Positions 12,525 to 23,124 are shown, counted from the stretch's first letter. The stretch is DNA of 64,000 nt from Arsukibacterium sp. UBA3155 (GCA_002364615.1 DEYP01000023.1:82408-146407); one strand, 5' to 3'. Notes: generated by a model not told the origin, from the letters alone. A program made the numbers and translations.

Positions 12525-12704
12525 AGTAACCGAATCCGGCTCGCTGGCAACCTGCTATGTAAACAAAATCGTTCAGTCGCTGAAAATAGCGGCAAACCGT
12601 TCTTTAAATCTAGGCTCAGCGACACGATTTGCAAGTTTAAGCGGCTTTATTCGCGGTTAAATCAGGTTACAATCCTTAACAACACAGCTCAAAGGATCAA
12701 CACG

Positions 12705-14438
12705 ATGCGAATTATGCTTACGATGACATGCCTACTGGTGAGTCTGGCCGGATGTGCAACAGGACCCATACAGAAGGATCCTGACCAGCGCTTTACCCAG
12801 TTAGCAGAGCAACTCTGGCAGGCTGAAACGGCGCTGACCGCCAGTGAACCCGACCGGATGCCCGATATGTCGCCGGCAGCATTAAGTGCCCGCCAGCAAC
12901 AACGGTTAAATTGGCAGCAGCAATTACAGCAGGTGAATGTCGCGCAGTTGTCGGAGCAAAACCAGATTAACCATGCCATTCTGATGTACCGTTTGGCAAA
13001 TGATATTGACGAGTACCGGTTTAATGCACATTTAACGCCACTGACCTCAGAATCGGGCTTTCATACGTCGGTGGCGATGATGTTGCAGCGCAGTGCGTTA
13101 CGCCAGCTGGCCGACTATGAAAATTATCTGCAGAAACTGGCGACTGTCCCGGTGTATATGCAACAACAGACAGACTGGATGCGTCAGGGCCTGTTGACCG
13201 GAATCACCCAACCTAAAGCAGTACTGAAAGGCTTTGAGCAGAGTATCAGCTCGTATATTACAGATGATATGACGGCCAGCGTTTTTTACCGGCCATTTTT
13301 GACGAAACCAGACAGCATCAGCGATGCGAAGTGGCAACAGCTGCAGGACAGTGCACAGCAGATTATTATGCAGCATATTAATCCGGCGTATCAGGCATAT
13401 TATGACTTTATGGTACAGGATTATATGCCGGGCGCCCGCGATACGATTGCGGCCAGCGCGTTAGCTGACGGTGCTGCGTTTTACCAGAACAGACTTGAAC
13501 ATTACACCACACTGAAGTTAACCCCGCAGCAAGTTCACGATACCGGACTGGCAGAGGTAAAGCGCATTCGCGGTGAGATGCAGGCCATTATTGCACAATT
13601 GGGCTTTGCCGGTAGTTTTGCCGATTTTATTCAGTTTTTACGTACCGATCCGCAGTTTTATCCGCAATCTGAGCAGGAGTTAATGCGTTACGCTGCCTGG
13701 TTATCCAAGCAGGCTGATGCACAGCTGCCGCGGCTTTTTAAAACCTTACCGCGCACGCCTTATGGGGTGGTGCCGGTTCCGGCTGAAATTGCGCCAAAGT
13801 ATACGACCGGCCGCTATGCGGGGGCTTCACGCGATGATCAGGCAGGATTTTACTGGGTAAATACCTATGCATTAAATCGGCGACCGCTATATGAGATGCC
13901 AGCGCTAACACTGCATGAAGCGGTGCCGGGCCACCATCTGCAAATCTCGCTGGCCCGCGAGCAAGCCAGCTTGCCCGATTACCGGCGTAGTTTTTATACT
14001 TCAGCATTTGGTGAAGGCTGGGGGTTGTATGCGGAATATCTTGGGCTTGAGATGGGTTTTTATGACGACCCATACAGCAATTTTGGCCGTCTGACCTACG
14101 AAATGTGGCGGGCAGCAAGGTTGGTGGTCGATACCGGTATGCATAGCATGGGCTGGAGCCGACAGCAGGCTATCGACTTTCTGGCGGCAAACACGGCGTT
14201 ATCAATGCATAACGTGACTACGGAGATAGACCGCTATATCAGCTGGCCAGCCCAGGCATTGTCATATAAGTTAGGTGAAATCACTATCAGGCGTTTAAGA
14301 GCTGACGCTGAACAGCAACTGGCGGATAAATTTGATATCCGTCGTTTTCATGACGTGGTATTAAGCAATGGCAGTGTCCCCTTAGCCGTTTTAGAGCAGC
14401 AGGTTGCGGCTTACATCACGGCACAACTGGCTGAATAA
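12705..14438 (+). CDS. DUF885 family lipoprotein, putative zinc peptidase
   Basis: The 577-residue product starts at MRIMLTMTCLLVSLAGC, a lipoprotein signal peptide with LAGC lipobox (Cys17), so it should be membrane-anchored. An AAAGGA ribosome-binding site precedes the ATG. The in-frame sequence upstream to 12444 overlaps the divergent cyclase gene and is not used. The DUF885 zinc signature is present as HEAVPGHHLQ near residues 403-412, with the downstream glutamate in GEGWGLYAEYLG near 436. DUF885 proteins are predicted metallopeptidases related to the M1/M32 fold; the substrate is not known. Confidence 0.85.
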   Translation: MRIMLTMTCLLVSLAGCATGPIQKDPDQRFTQLAEQLWQAETALTASEPDRMPDMSPAALSARQQQRLNWQQQLQQVNVAQLSEQNQINHAILMYRLANDIDEYRFNAHLTPLTSESGFHTSVAMMLQRSALRQLADYENYLQKLATVPVYMQQQTDWMRQGLLTGITQPKAVLKGFEQSISSYITDDMTASVFYRPFLTKPDSISDAKWQQLQDSAQQIIMQHINPAYQAYYDFMVQDYMPGARDTIAASALADGAAFYQNRLEHYTTLKLTPQQVHDTGLAEVKRIRGEMQAIIAQLGFAGSFADFIQFLRTDPQFYPQSEQELMRYAAWLSKQADAQLPRLFKTLPRTPYGVVPVPAEIAPKYTTGRYAGASRDDQAGFYWVNTYALNRRPLYEMPALTLHEAVPGHHLQISLAREQASLPDYRRSFYTSAFGEGWGLYAEYLGLEMGFYDDPYSNFGRLTYEMWRAARLVVDTGMHSMGWSRQQAIDFLAANTALSMHNVTTEIDRYISWPAQALSYKLGEITIRRLRADAEQQLADKFDIRRFHDVVLSNGSVPLAVLEQQVAAYITAQLAE

Positions 14439-14484
14439 TGCTGGCTGAAGTACCTTTAAAAAGTACTACTAAGGAGTACTAAAA

Positions 14485-14510
14485 AAACAGCCGGCATTAG
14501 CCGGCTGTTT
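14485..14510. terminator. Bidirectional stem-loop terminator
   Basis: An 11-bp perfect stem, AAACAGCCGGC, is closed by a 4-base loop, with an A-run on the left and a T-run on the right. It can end both the DUF885 gene and the small gene read from the opposite strand. Confidence 0.85.
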
Positions 14511-14592
14511 ACTGTTCGTTAGTTAACTCTGTATGAGTTAAACGTTAGATGTTACGAGTACAGTTTACCTGTCAGACAGAAGCAACGTGACC

Positions 14593-14823
14593 TCAATGTC
14601 TGACGACAACCGTAGGTGAGGTATTAATCTGACCTTCGTTATCTATTGCTGCCATTTTATTGCCAGCAAACAACACGGCTATTTTGTGGTTGTTTTGCTG
14701 GCGTACAAATCGTAATTCATAGCCGAAACGTTGCAACTCTGCTACAGAAAACTTCTGTGCTAAATTCAGTTCTTCCCAGAAATAATGCATATCCTTATCC
14801 GTCTGGCGCCGTTCTTGAATCAT
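14593..14823 (-). CDS. Small conserved hypothetical protein
   Basis: The 76-residue reading starts at MIQERRQTDKDM, with GGAG about 6 bases upstream. A slightly longer TTG start at 14835 is less likely. The product is charged, with a central helix (NLAQKFSVAELQRFGYELRF) and a short beta-hairpin-like stretch (KIAVLFAGNKMAAIDNEG). No known domain is recognised. It lies between a terminator and the EVE-domain gene. Confidence 0.6.
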   Translation of the reverse strand: MIQERRQTDKDMHYFWEELNLAQKFSVAELQRFGYELRFVRQQNNHKIAVLFAGNKMAAIDNEGQINTSPTVVVRH

Positions 14824-14872
14824 ACCTGGCTCCAACTGCAGGGACTTAAATTTTGGGATTCAGTCAGGCCGG

Positions 14873-15331
14873 TTAGGAGAGCGCCATTATGGTTTGCCAT
14901 TGGGCACAAGTAACAGGCATAACAGAAAGTCTGTTGCCTTTGCGTACCAACGGCAACTCCACCAGAGTAGCTACATTTTTTAGTTTGTCCAGTCGGATGA
15001 GTTGGGGCAGTTTACTAACAAACTGTAAATCGACAGCTACCCAACGTGGTTTCTGCCCGGTTGCTTTATTATCAAAATAGTGACTGTTGCTATCAAACTG
15101 ACTGGGGTCCGGATAAGCCGATTTAACCACGCTGGCGATACCAGCAATGCCAATATGTTTGCAACTGGAGTGGTAAATAAAAACCTGGTCACCTGCGGCA
15201 ACCTCATCCCGCAGAAAGTTCCTGGCCTGATAATTGCGAACGCCCTCCCAGACTATCGGTGTGTCGGGGGCGAGGGCAAAGTCATCAATGCTGCATTCGT
15301 CCGGTTCGGTTTTAAATAACCAGTAGTTCAT
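14873..15331 (-). CDS. EVE-domain protein (PUA-like modified-base reader)
   Basis: The 152-residue protein is a single EVE domain. Visible signatures are the start MNYWLFKTEPDECSIDDF, the VWEGVRNYQARNFLRDEV segment, GDQVFIYHSSCKHIGIAGIA and PRWVAVDLQFV. EVE domains are PUA-like folds that bind modified bases in DNA or RNA. This is the widespread stand-alone bacterial form; its ligand cannot be told from sequence. Confidence 0.9.
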   Translation of the reverse strand: MNYWLFKTEPDECSIDDFALAPDTPIVWEGVRNYQARNFLRDEVAAGDQVFIYHSSCKHIGIAGIASVVKSAYPDPSQFDSNSHYFDNKATGQKPRWVAVDLQFVSKLPQLIRLDKLKNVATLVELPLVRKGNRLSVMPVTCAQWQTIMALS

Positions 15332-15395
15332 CTTTGCCAGGCCCCTTGCTTTGCGGCAGAATAGAGACTGCAGAGTGTAGCAAAAGGACCGCTGA

Positions 15396-16265
15396 ATGAG
15401 TCAGGTATTAGAGAATTTGTTATCGTTACTAAAACTGGAAACGATTGAGCTAGGGCTGTATCGGGGCCAAAGTCAGGATTTAGGATTCAAAGCCGTTTTT
15501 GGCGGACAGGTAATGGGGCAGGCATTGTCAGCAGCAAAAGAAACCCTGACCGAAGAGCGAAAGGTGCATTCATTTCACTCTTATTTTTTGCGGCCAGGTG
15601 ATGCCAGTAAACCCATCGTCTATGAGGTTGAAACGATTCGGGACGGTAAAAGTTTCAGCACCCGCCGGGTCAGTGCCATTCAGTATGGTAAGCCTATTTT
15701 CTATATGACCGCCTCATTTCAGACAGAAGAGCAGGGGTTTAACCACTATGATCCCATGCCTGAGGTACCCGAGCCTGATGAGCTGGTATCCGATCTGGCA
15801 TTTTATCAGCAGCATGCGTCATTAATACCCGAAAGCCTGCGCAGTAAATTTATTTGTGAGAAACCGATAGAGATGCGGCCGGTCGATTTTCAAAATCCGT
15901 TTCAGCCGCAAGTCAGCGCGCCCAGGCGTTACGTCTGGTTTAAAGCAAATGGTAATATGCCAGACGATATCCGGGTACATAAATACCTGCTGGCCTATGC
16001 GTCAGATTTTAATTTTCTGCCAACAGCGTTACAGCCACATGGTGCATCCTTTATGGCAGCAAACATGCAAGTGGCGACGATTGATCATGCGATGTGGTTT
16101 CATCAGGACTTTCGTTTTGACGACTGGCTACTGTATGCCGTAGACAGCCCGCGGGCTAGCGGTGGCAGAGGCTTGGTGCGGGGCCAGTTTTTTAACCGTA
16201 ACGGTGAATTGGTCGCATCAACCATGCAGGAAGGGGTTATTCGCCGCTACGCCAGCGCCCGTTAG
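15396..16265 (+). CDS. tesB: Acyl-CoA thioesterase II
   Basis: TesB hydrolyses medium and long acyl-CoA to free fatty acid and CoA. The 289-residue product is a double hotdog protein. It shows [23 protein letters not shown] at the N-terminus, [13 protein letters not shown], then the second hotdog with [16 protein letters not shown] and TIDHAMWFH. An AAAGGA ribosome-binding site precedes the ATG. Its stop overlaps the plsB stop on the opposite strand. Confidence 0.95.
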   Translation: MSQVLENLLSLLKLETIELGLYRGQSQDLGFKAVFGGQVMGQALSAAKETLTEERKVHSFHSYFLRPGDASKPIVYEVETIRDGKSFSTRRVSAIQYGKPIFYMTASFQTEEQGFNHYDPMPEVPEPDELVSDLAFYQQHASLIPESLRSKFICEKPIEMRPVDFQNPFQPQVSAPRRYVWFKANGNMPDDIRVHKYLLAYASDFNFLPTALQPHGASFMAANMQVATIDHAMWFHQDFRFDDWLLYAVDSPRASGGRGLVRGQFFNRNGELVASTMQEGVIRRYASAR

Positions 16266-18721
16266 GGCGCAGCATCCTCTGGCATAATGCTTTGCAGCGT
16301 TTGCAGAATGTCGTTTCTCAGCAACGTATTTACGGTTTGTGTCAGCTGCTGTAGCCGTGGACTGCTGCATACCTGATTACTGCTGTTGGTGTGGCTGATC
16401 CCAGCGTCTTTCAGGGCATTGATCAGGGTTGCAAACAACCCTTTGTCATAATACTCCGGTGCAACAATGCCGTGCAAATGCAGCAGCCGCTGAGCCAGTT
16501 GATGCCCCCGATTCTCCAGGTCAGCACGGTTTAGCGGCCCCTGCGCAACGATCAGATTTAAGACGATGGCGTAACGTTGCAAGGTGTCTTCAGCATTATG
16601 TGCCAGCAGGCTAAGCATAAAATAGTGCCTGCTTTGCTGGGCTGGGGCGTAAAAGTTAACGCCATCAGACTCAATTAAGCCTTGTTCGGTCATAAATTGC
16701 AGTAATGCCTGGCAATAGGTACGTAATGAGCTGACGTATAAAAACAGTTCGGCTTTTAGCAATGGATATAGCTGTTCAATATCACTAAGTAACTGCTCAC
16801 TGCTGATGCTGCGCTGATGCAGTACTGATGAGGCCAACAGTGACGGCAGCATAAATAAATGGAGTACATTATTTTTATAGTAGCTGGCTAACACACTATG
16901 CTCAGCATTTAATCCGATTAGCTCGCCAAAGCCGTCGGTGGTACTTTGCACCTTTTGCAGAGTAAGAGCGTGGGCAATAAGGCTGTCTGCATCACCTTCT
17001 GGCAAACTGATCTGAGGGTGATAGGGCACCTGGCGTTGCAAATCCAGATAAAAACTCAGTTGCTGGGCTAGTTCATTACGGGTCAGGACATGCTTGTCAG
17101 TGGCCAGAATGCTTAAGGCAATCAGGTTGGTGGCGTTCAGCGCCGCGGCCTGATTAATGTGCTGCATTACCTGATTCGCCAGTTTAGCGACCAGCGGGTT
17201 TAACCAGGTTGGCTTTTGTACTTCCAGCGGATGAATATGACTTTTCCAGTCACTTACTTGCTGATTGAGATATTGATTAAGTTGAATGGGCTCGCCAAAA
17301 TTAACATAGCCGTAGCCATAATCCCGTAAGTTGCGTATAGCCTTGAGTACGCCGCCGATTGACTCCTTTTTCTTACCTGACCCCTGTAGCTCGTTGACAT
17401 AAGTACTGACTTCCATCACGTGCTCGTAGCCCAGATATACCGGTACTAGGGTGACAGGACGCTCGATACCACGCAGCATCGATTGCACGGTCATGGCCAA
17501 CATGCCGGTTTTCGGTTGCAACAACCTGCCGGTGCGACTGCGGCCGCCTTCTGAATAATATTTTACCGCGTAACCTTTGCTAAACAGCTGGCTAAGATAT
17601 TCCCGAAACACCGCAGAATACAATTTATTGCCGCTAAAGCTGCGCCGGATAAAAAACGCGCCGCCACGACGAAAAATGGTGCCTGCCGGCCAGAAATTTA
17701 AATTGATACCGGCGGCAATGTGCGGTGGTACCAGGCCCTGGTGATAAATAACATAACTTAACAACAAGTAATCCATATGGCTGCGATGACAAGGTACATA
17801 AACAATTTCATGACCTTTTTGTGCCAGATCACGCAGCATATCTGCATTATTTATTTTGATACCGCTATAGAGTTTTTTCCAGAGCCAGCTTAGCACCCGG
17901 TCACCCACCCGCAAGGTCGACTCACGGTAATCGGCAGCAATTTCCTGCAACAGCTTGTGGGCCTGCTGTCGCGCAACTTTAAGTGACACTTTTTTTGAGC
18001 GCGCTTCGTCTTCTATGGCTTGTTTTAACGCGGGTGAAGCCAGTAACGCGTTAAAAAGCTGGCTGCGATTAACAAGTTTAGGTCCGGTAGCCGCCAGTTT
18101 TTGCCGGTAAAAATGAAATCGTGACATGCGCAGCAGTTTGCGGGCGGTATCCGGTTTATCACCAAATTGCGCTGCCATCTGAGTCAGCGAGACTGCCCGG
18201 CTTAACCGCACCAGAGTATGGCGTCCTGACACCAGAACAATCATAAACTTCGCCAGCCAATGTGGCGCGTTGGCTTCGCCAAGCAGCCACTTTATACTAT
18301 TTTCTTTACCCGGCGCCCGGCCCCACAATATTGCAACGGGCACCAGTTGTGCGTCCAGCTCAGGGTTAGCAAGATGAAGTTGCAGCAATTGCTGGCCCTG
18401 ACGTAGTGCCCGGGTTTTACTCCTGCCGCCAATAACACTATGAGGTTTTTCGAGAAATAACGTGCGGGTCAGTTCCGTCCCGGCCAACGGAACCGGTTGC
18501 AGTGGATCCGGCAGGCTAAGCTGCTGGCATACCCGACGCAACGTGGCCAGATCACTGGCTGACTCTGTATGACAGACATAGAAAATGGGCCTGTTAATAT
18601 CCAGCGCCAGTTCATTGACAGGATGGTCAGGAACAATCTTAAACTTAACCAGCAATCGCAATGGCCATTTTAATAACGCGGTACACAACGACAACAAAGA
18701 AAACATACAAATACCGACCAT
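16262..18721 (-). CDS. plsB: Glycerol-3-phosphate 1-O-acyltransferase PlsB
   Basis: PlsB makes 1-acyl-glycerol-3-phosphate, the first step of phospholipid synthesis, at the inner membrane. The 819-residue length and domain order fit the family. Acyltransferase block I is [16 protein letters not shown] with the HX4D motif. Blocks II-IV are [32 protein letters not shown] and [12 protein letters not shown]. The large C-terminal region is typical. An alternative start at [12 protein letters not shown] five codons in is possible. It is divergent from lexA, as in E. coli, so the LexA boxes lie between the two genes. Confidence 0.95.
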   Translation of the reverse strand: MVGICMFSLLSLCTALLKWPLRLLVKFKIVPDHPVNELALDINRPIFYVCHTESASDLATLRRVCQQLSLPDPLQPVPLAGTELTRTLFLEKPHSVIGGRSKTRALRQGQQLLQLHLANPELDAQLVPVAILWGRAPGKENSIKWLLGEANAPHWLAKFMIVLVSGRHTLVRLSRAVSLTQMAAQFGDKPDTARKLLRMSRFHFYRQKLAATGPKLVNRSQLFNALLASPALKQAIEDEARSKKVSLKVARQQAHKLLQEIAADYRESTLRVGDRVLSWLWKKLYSGIKINNADMLRDLAQKGHEIVYVPCHRSHMDYLLLSYVIYHQGLVPPHIAAGINLNFWPAGTIFRRGGAFFIRRSFSGNKLYSAVFREYLSQLFSKGYAVKYYSEGGRSRTGRLLQPKTGMLAMTVQSMLRGIERPVTLVPVYLGYEHVMEVSTYVNELQGSGKKKESIGGVLKAIRNLRDYGYGYVNFGEPIQLNQYLNQQVSDWKSHIHPLEVQKPTWLNPLVAKLANQVMQHINQAAALNATNLIALSILATDKHVLTRNELAQQLSFYLDLQRQVPYHPQISLPEGDADSLIAHALTLQKVQSTTDGFGELIGLNAEHSVLASYYKNNVLHLFMLPSLLASSVLHQRSISSEQLLSDIEQLYPLLKAELFLYVSSLRTYCQALLQFMTEQGLIESDGVNFYAPAQQSRHYFMLSLLAHNAEDTLQRYAIVLNLIVAQGPLNRADLENRGHQLAQRLLHLHGIVAPEYYDKGLFATLINALKDAGISHTNSSNQVCSSPRLQQLTQTVNTLLRNDILQTLQSIMPEDAAP

Positions 18722-18803
18722 GAAAACAGACTTGCCAGAATATCACGGAAGCAGAAACTGGCAAATTTGTCGTGCAGACAAAAACTTGGCAATTAGCAAA
18801 AGG

Positions 18804-18841
18804 CTGTATATACTCACAGTAACCACTGTATAGGTAGCCAG
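18804..18841 (+). promoter_or_regulatory. LexA-binding boxes upstream of lexA
   Basis: CTGTATATACTCACAG (18804-18819) matches the gammaproteobacterial SOS box CTGT-N8-ACAG well. A weaker second copy, CTGTATAGGTAGCCAG, lies at 18826-18841, two helical turns downstream and 4 bp before the lexA ATG. Tandem boxes at lexA are normal autoregulation. Confidence 0.85.
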
Positions 18842-18845
18842 CACT

Positions 18846-19466
18846 ATGAGACCACTTACGCCTCGTCAGGCAGAAATTTTGCAACTTATCAAAGATTATC
18901 AGACCGAGACCGGTATGCCACCAACCCGGGCTGAGATCGCCAGCCAGCTGGGTTTTAAATCAGCCAATGCAGCAGAGGAACATTTAAAAGCACTGGCAAA
19001 GAAGGGCGTGCTGGCAATGATGCCGGGAACCTCGCGCGGCATACGTTTACTGGACGATGATAACGAGCCAGAACAGTTAGGTTTACCTTTAATAGGCAAA
19101 GTGGCCGCTGGCCAACCTATTCTGGCGGCAGAAAATGTGCAAAACCATTATAAAATTGACGCCCATTTATTTAAACCCCGTGCCGATTTTTTGTTAAAAG
19201 TTCAGGGGATGAGTATGCAAGATATCGGCATTATGGATGGCGATTTACTGGCCGTGCATAAAACGGCAGATGCCCAGCCTGGTCAGGTTGTTATTGCCAG
19301 GGTTGATGACGATGTCACCGTTAAGCGGTTTCAGCGTGATGGACATCAGGTACTGTTGCACCCCGAGAATAAAGATTTTGAAGTGATTAAAGTCGATTTA
19401 CGCCAGCAGCAATTTGCCATAGAGGGTTTGGCGGTTGGGGTAATTCGCAACGGCAGTTGGTTATAA
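18846..19466 (+). CDS. lexA: SOS repressor LexA
   Basis: The 206-residue LexA has an N-terminal winged helix ([19 protein letters not shown] through SRGIRLL). The Ala-Gly cleavage site is in [11 protein letters not shown]. The catalytic serine is in the [10 protein letters not shown] segment and the catalytic lysine in DDDVTVKRF. RecA filaments stimulate self-cleavage and derepress SOS genes. The tandem LexA boxes immediately upstream show autoregulation. Confidence 0.97.
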   Translation: MRPLTPRQAEILQLIKDYQTETGMPPTRAEIASQLGFKSANAAEEHLKALAKKGVLAMMPGTSRGIRLLDDDNEPEQLGLPLIGKVAAGQPILAAENVQNHYKIDAHLFKPRADFLLKVQGMSMQDIGIMDGDLLAVHKTADAQPGQVVIARVDDDVTVKRFQRDGHQVLLHPENKDFEVIKVDLRQQQFAIEGLAVGVIRNGSWL

Positions 19467-19793
19467 AAAACTATTAGCTCAATAAGTTAATTGTTAAAAA
19501 AAGCGCTGGTATGACCTGTTGGTTTTACCGGCGCTTTTGCTATTTAGGGGTTTACACTGGCGCTGATTTGGATGATTCTTAGACGAAGGGTGCTGAAAAA
19601 AATATCAGTTACCAAGATGGGTTACTGCAGCGGCAGTTAAAATTAAAAAAACTATAACAATAATAAACTAAAGAAACGTCATACATAGGTTCGGGGGCTA
19701 GCGGTATTCACCGTATATTCTATCGGTATTCGCCGTGTATTACTGTGTACAGGTTTCTGCGGTTTGCTTTGCAAATGACAGAGGAGAAGTACA
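19467..19793 (+). promoter_or_regulatory. lexA-ctaC intergenic region with direct repeats
   Basis: This 327-bp gap first contains the lexA terminator. The rest is AT-rich apart from two near-identical 18-bp direct repeats, CGGTATTCACCGTATATT (19702-19719) and CGGTATTCGCCGTGTATT (19724-19741), with a 22-bp period. Each includes a short CGGT/ACCG-type dyad. They sit 53-92 bp before the ctaC start, so they are a candidate regulator-binding pair for the oxidase operon. GAGGAG precedes the GTG start. I see no other gene. Confidence 0.55.
19499..19538 (+). terminator. Rho-independent terminator of lexA
   Basis: A stem AAAGCGCTGGT / ACCGGCGCTTT with one G-T type mismatch and a 16-base loop is followed by a short T-rich stretch, 33 bp after the lexA stop. 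Confidence 0.75.
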
Positions 19794-20936
19794 GTGGCGA
19801 AGACGAGTAGTATACGTTGGACGCTGCCGACCTTGCTTTTAGCCGCTTCGGCTAATGCAGCAGCCATGCCTTTAAATATGACTAGGGGCGTTACGGAGAT
19901 CAGTCAGGAGGTTTACAGCCTGCACATGCTGATTTTCTGGATTTGCTGCGTTATCGGGGCAGTGGTGTTCGGGATAATGTTTGTTTCTATCCTGTTACAC
20001 CGAAAAGCGCGGGGCGTGCAACCAGCTCAATTTCACGAAAGTACCAAAATAGAAATTCTTTGGACCGCTATTCCGGTGGTAATTTTAATTGGTATGGCTA
20101 TACCCGCTTCCAAAACGCTCATCGCCATGGATGACACCTCTGCAGCGGATGTTACGGTTCAGATAACCGGTTCGCAATGGAAGTGGCATTACAAGTATCT
20201 GGGCAGCGATCTGGAATACTTCTCTGTCCTCGCTACGCCTCGTGAACAAATAACCAACCGCTTTGCCAAAGGTGAAAATTATCTGTTGGAAGTGGACAGA
20301 CCCCTTATTATACCTACAGGCCAGAAGATTCGTTTTCTGATGACCTCGGATGATGTTATTCATTCCTGGTGGGTGCCTGCATTTGCTATTAAGAAAGACG
20401 CCAACCCAGGGTTTATCAACGAAGCCTGGACCCGCGTTGATGAGCCTGGAATTTACCGGGGGCAGTGTGCAGAGCTATGCGGGAAAGATCACGCGTACAT
20501 GCCAATCGTCGTGATAGCGAAAAGCCCTGACGACTATGCGGCGTGGAAGGCTGGCGAAGAAACCCGGATTGCACAAGAGAAAGCCGCAGAGCAGGAGTTA
20601 TTGGCCATGAATATGGATATGTCTGAGCTAATGGCCAACGGCGAGCGAACTTACATTGCATATTGTGCAGCATGTCATCAACCTAATGGTGCTGGCTTAC
20701 CTGGTATTTTCCCTTCTCTGGCAGGTAGTGAACTTATCTTAACGGATAAAACTGCCCACATTGATATCGTATTAAACGGCAAAGCCGGCACTGCAATGCA
20801 GGCGTTTGGCCGCCAGTTAAGCTTAAAAGAATTAGCATCTGTCCTGACTTACACCCGCAATGCCTGGGGTAACGACACCGGAGAGGCCGTGCAGGCCGCC
20901 GACGTTTATAAAGTGCAGCAGGGTGAGGGAGAATAA
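19794..20936 (+). CDS. ctaC: Cytochrome c oxidase subunit II with fused cytochrome c domain
   Basis: This is subunit II of a caa3-type heme-copper oxidase, 380 residues. A signal peptide (about 1-26) and two membrane helices (about 45-70 and 88-110) are followed by the periplasmic CuA cupredoxin domain. CuA ligands are visible as HSWWVPAF and CAELCGKDHAYM. A C-terminal cytochrome c domain has the heme motif CAACH (near 295) and a downstream methionine in GTAMQAFG. The start is GTG at 19794, supported by GAGGAG. First gene of the cta operon. Confidence 0.95.
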   Translation: MAKTSSIRWTLPTLLLAASANAAAMPLNMTRGVTEISQEVYSLHMLIFWICCVIGAVVFGIMFVSILLHRKARGVQPAQFHESTKIEILWTAIPVVILIGMAIPASKTLIAMDDTSAADVTVQITGSQWKWHYKYLGSDLEYFSVLATPREQITNRFAKGENYLLEVDRPLIIPTGQKIRFLMTSDDVIHSWWVPAFAIKKDANPGFINEAWTRVDEPGIYRGQCAELCGKDHAYMPIVVIAKSPDDYAAWKAGEETRIAQEKAAEQELLAMNMDMSELMANGERTYIAYCAACHQPNGAGLPGIFPSLAGSELILTDKTAHIDIVLNGKAGTAMQAFGRQLSLKELASVLTYTRNAWGNDTGEAVQAADVYKVQQGEGE

Positions 20937-20938
20937 TA

Positions 20939-22555
20939 ATGTCTGTAGTAACTACTGAACCACATGATCATGATTCGCAGCACGACCATGAACATGACCA
21001 CGAGCATCATGATCATAAACCGGGTGGTATAAAGCGCTGGCTTTATACCACCAACCACAAAGATATCGGCACCATGTACCTGGTGTTTGCGCTCATCATG
21101 TTTTTTATTGGTGGCACCATGGCGATGATCATCCGGCTGGAACTATTTCAGCCGGGTATGCAATTTGTCGAGCCACATTTCTTTAATCAGATGACTACAG
21201 TACATGGCCTTATTATGGTATTCGGGGCAGTAATGCCTGCCTTTACCGGACTAGCCAACTGGATGATCCCCATGATGATTGGGGCGCCAGATATGGCATT
21301 GCCCAGGATGAATAACTGGAGTTTCTGGATCCTGCCCTTTGCGTTCCTTATCCTGTTATTGTCGTTATTTATGCCAGGCGGCGGCCCCAGCTTCGGCTGG
21401 ACCTTCTATGCCCCACTTTCCACTACATATAGCGGCGACAGCACAGCGCTGTTCGTGTTTTCTGTCCATATAATGGGTATATCGTCCATCATGGGTGCAA
21501 TCAACGTTATTGTGACCATCTGGAATATGCGGGCCCCTGGCATGACCTGGATGAAGATGCCGCTGTTTGTCTGGACCTGGTTTATTACGGCATTCTTGTT
21601 GATTATGGTTATGCCTGTACTGGCGGGTGTGGTCACCATGGTGCTGACAGACAAGTACTTTGGTACCAGCTTCTTTGATGCCGCCGGCGGCGGCGACCCG
21701 GTGCTGTTTCAACACATATTCTGGTTTTTCGGCCATCCCGAAGTGTACATTATGATTTTACCGGCGTTTGGTATTGTCTCGGCTATTATTCCCACCTTTG
21801 CCCGGAAAAAGCTGTTTGGTTATGCCTCTATGGTCTATGCCACAGCCAGTATCGCTATCCTGTCATTCCTGGTGTGGGCACACCATATGTTTACCACGGG
21901 TATGCCGGTATTCGCCACGCTGTTCTTTATGTACGCCACCATGCTGATTGCAGTGCCGACCGGGGTTAAAGTATTTAATTGGGTGGCAACAATGTGGCGC
22001 GGGGCGATGACATTTGAAGTGCCAATGATGTTTGCCCTGGCCTTTATTGTGCTGTTTACCATTGGTGGCTTTTCTGGCCTGATGCTGGCGATAACGCCGG
22101 CAGATTTCCAGTATCACGATACGTACTTTGTGGTAGCACATTTTCACTATGTATTAGTGACGGGCGCCATTTTCTCCATCGTGGCTGCGGTTTATTACTG
22201 GTTGCCAAAATGGACCGGCAATATGTATGACGAAAGCCTCGGCCGCTGGCATTTCTGGTGCTCGTTGATTTCGGTCAACCTGTTGTTCTTTCCAATGCAC
22301 TTTGTTGGCTTAGCCGGAATGCCGCGCCGGATCCCGGATTATGCGCTGCAATTTGCTGACTTTAATGCCTTTATTAGTATTGGTGGCTTCCTGTTCGGTT
22401 TATCGCAGCTAATTTTTGTCTGGGTATTGATTAAATGTGCCCGTGGCGGAGTGAAAGCAACCGATCAGGTATGGGAAGGAGCGGAAGGCCTGGAATGGGA
22501 AGTGCCATCGCCTGCGCCATATCATACCTTTGAAACACCACCGGTAATTAAGTAA
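20939..22555 (+). CDS. ctaD: Cytochrome c oxidase subunit I
   Basis: Subunit I is the catalytic 12-helix core of the aa3/caa3 oxidase and carries heme a, heme a3 and CuB. The 538-residue product shows the HPEVYIMILPAFG motif with the cross-linked His-Tyr, WAHHMFTTGM, and HFHYVLVTG with the heme a and a3 histidines. The proton-channel motif NWMIPMMIGAPDMA is present. The first 30 residues are unusually histidine/aspartate-rich (HDHEHDHEHHDH), which could bind metal. The ATG follows the ctaC stop by two bases. Confidence 0.97.
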   Translation: MSVVTTEPHDHDSQHDHEHDHEHHDHKPGGIKRWLYTTNHKDIGTMYLVFALIMFFIGGTMAMIIRLELFQPGMQFVEPHFFNQMTTVHGLIMVFGAVMPAFTGLANWMIPMMIGAPDMALPRMNNWSFWILPFAFLILLLSLFMPGGGPSFGWTFYAPLSTTYSGDSTALFVFSVHIMGISSIMGAINVIVTIWNMRAPGMTWMKMPLFVWTWFITAFLLIMVMPVLAGVVTMVLTDKYFGTSFFDAAGGGDPVLFQHIFWFFGHPEVYIMILPAFGIVSAIIPTFARKKLFGYASMVYATASIAILSFLVWAHHMFTTGMPVFATLFFMYATMLIAVPTGVKVFNWVATMWRGAMTFEVPMMFALAFIVLFTIGGFSGLMLAITPADFQYHDTYFVVAHFHYVLVTGAIFSIVAAVYYWLPKWTGNMYDESLGRWHFWCSLISVNLLFFPMHFVGLAGMPRRIPDYALQFADFNAFISIGGFLFGLSQLIFVWVLIKCARGGVKATDQVWEGAEGLEWEVPSPAPYHTFETPPVIK

Positions 22556-22565
22556 GGAGTCGACC

Positions 22566-23123
22566 ATGGCGCAGAACAAACCGTTAATTGGCAAGCTGAT
22601 CCTGATAGCTCTGGCAATGTTTGGCTTTGGCTTCGCTCTGGTCCCGCTTTATGACGTGTTTTGCGATTTAACCGGCATTAATGGTAAAACCGCGGCAGTA
22701 GCGGCAACAGGTGACAATGCAATTATTGATACCAGCCGGGTTATTACTATTGAGTTTCTGGCGCGGCCAAACAAAGATATGCCCTGGGTATTTAAACCCG
22801 AAGTTCAGACCATGACGGTACACCCAGGGGAAATTCATATTATGAATTATCTGGCTGAGAACCCGACTGGCCGGCTGATCGTCGGCCAGGCCGTACCGTC
22901 GGTTTCACCGGGCCAGGCAGCGCTGTATTTTAATAAAATTGAATGTTTTTGCTTTAGCCAGCAACAACTGGCTGGCGGTAAAAATATGCTGATGCCGTTA
23001 CAGTTTTATGTCGACCCGGCCCTGCCGGCTCAATTTAATACCATAACCCTGAATTACACCCTGTACGATGTCACTCAGGCCTGGACGGCACAGCAACCAC
23101 AACAAGATATTATTGGGGAATAA
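22566..23123 (+). CDS. ctaG: Cytochrome c oxidase assembly protein CtaG (Cox11)
   Basis: CtaG/Cox11 delivers copper to CuB of subunit I. The 185-residue protein has one N-terminal membrane helix (about 9-29, then PLYDVFCDLTGING) and a periplasmic domain with the copper-binding CFCFSQQQLAGG motif near 120-131. It ends with a beta-strand-rich segment typical of the family. It sits between subunits I and III as in many proteobacteria. Confidence 0.95.
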   Translation: MAQNKPLIGKLILIALAMFGFGFALVPLYDVFCDLTGINGKTAAVAATGDNAIIDTSRVITIEFLARPNKDMPWVFKPEVQTMTVHPGEIHIMNYLAENPTGRLIVGQAVPSVSPGQAALYFNKIECFCFSQQQLAGGKNMLMPLQFYVDPALPAQFNTITLNYTLYDVTQAWTAQQPQQDIIGE

Positions 23124-23124
23124 G

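Noticed and set aside
12444-12704. N-terminal extension of the DUF885 protein
   Set aside because: It overlaps the divergent cyclase gene, and the lipoprotein signal peptide starts at 12705.
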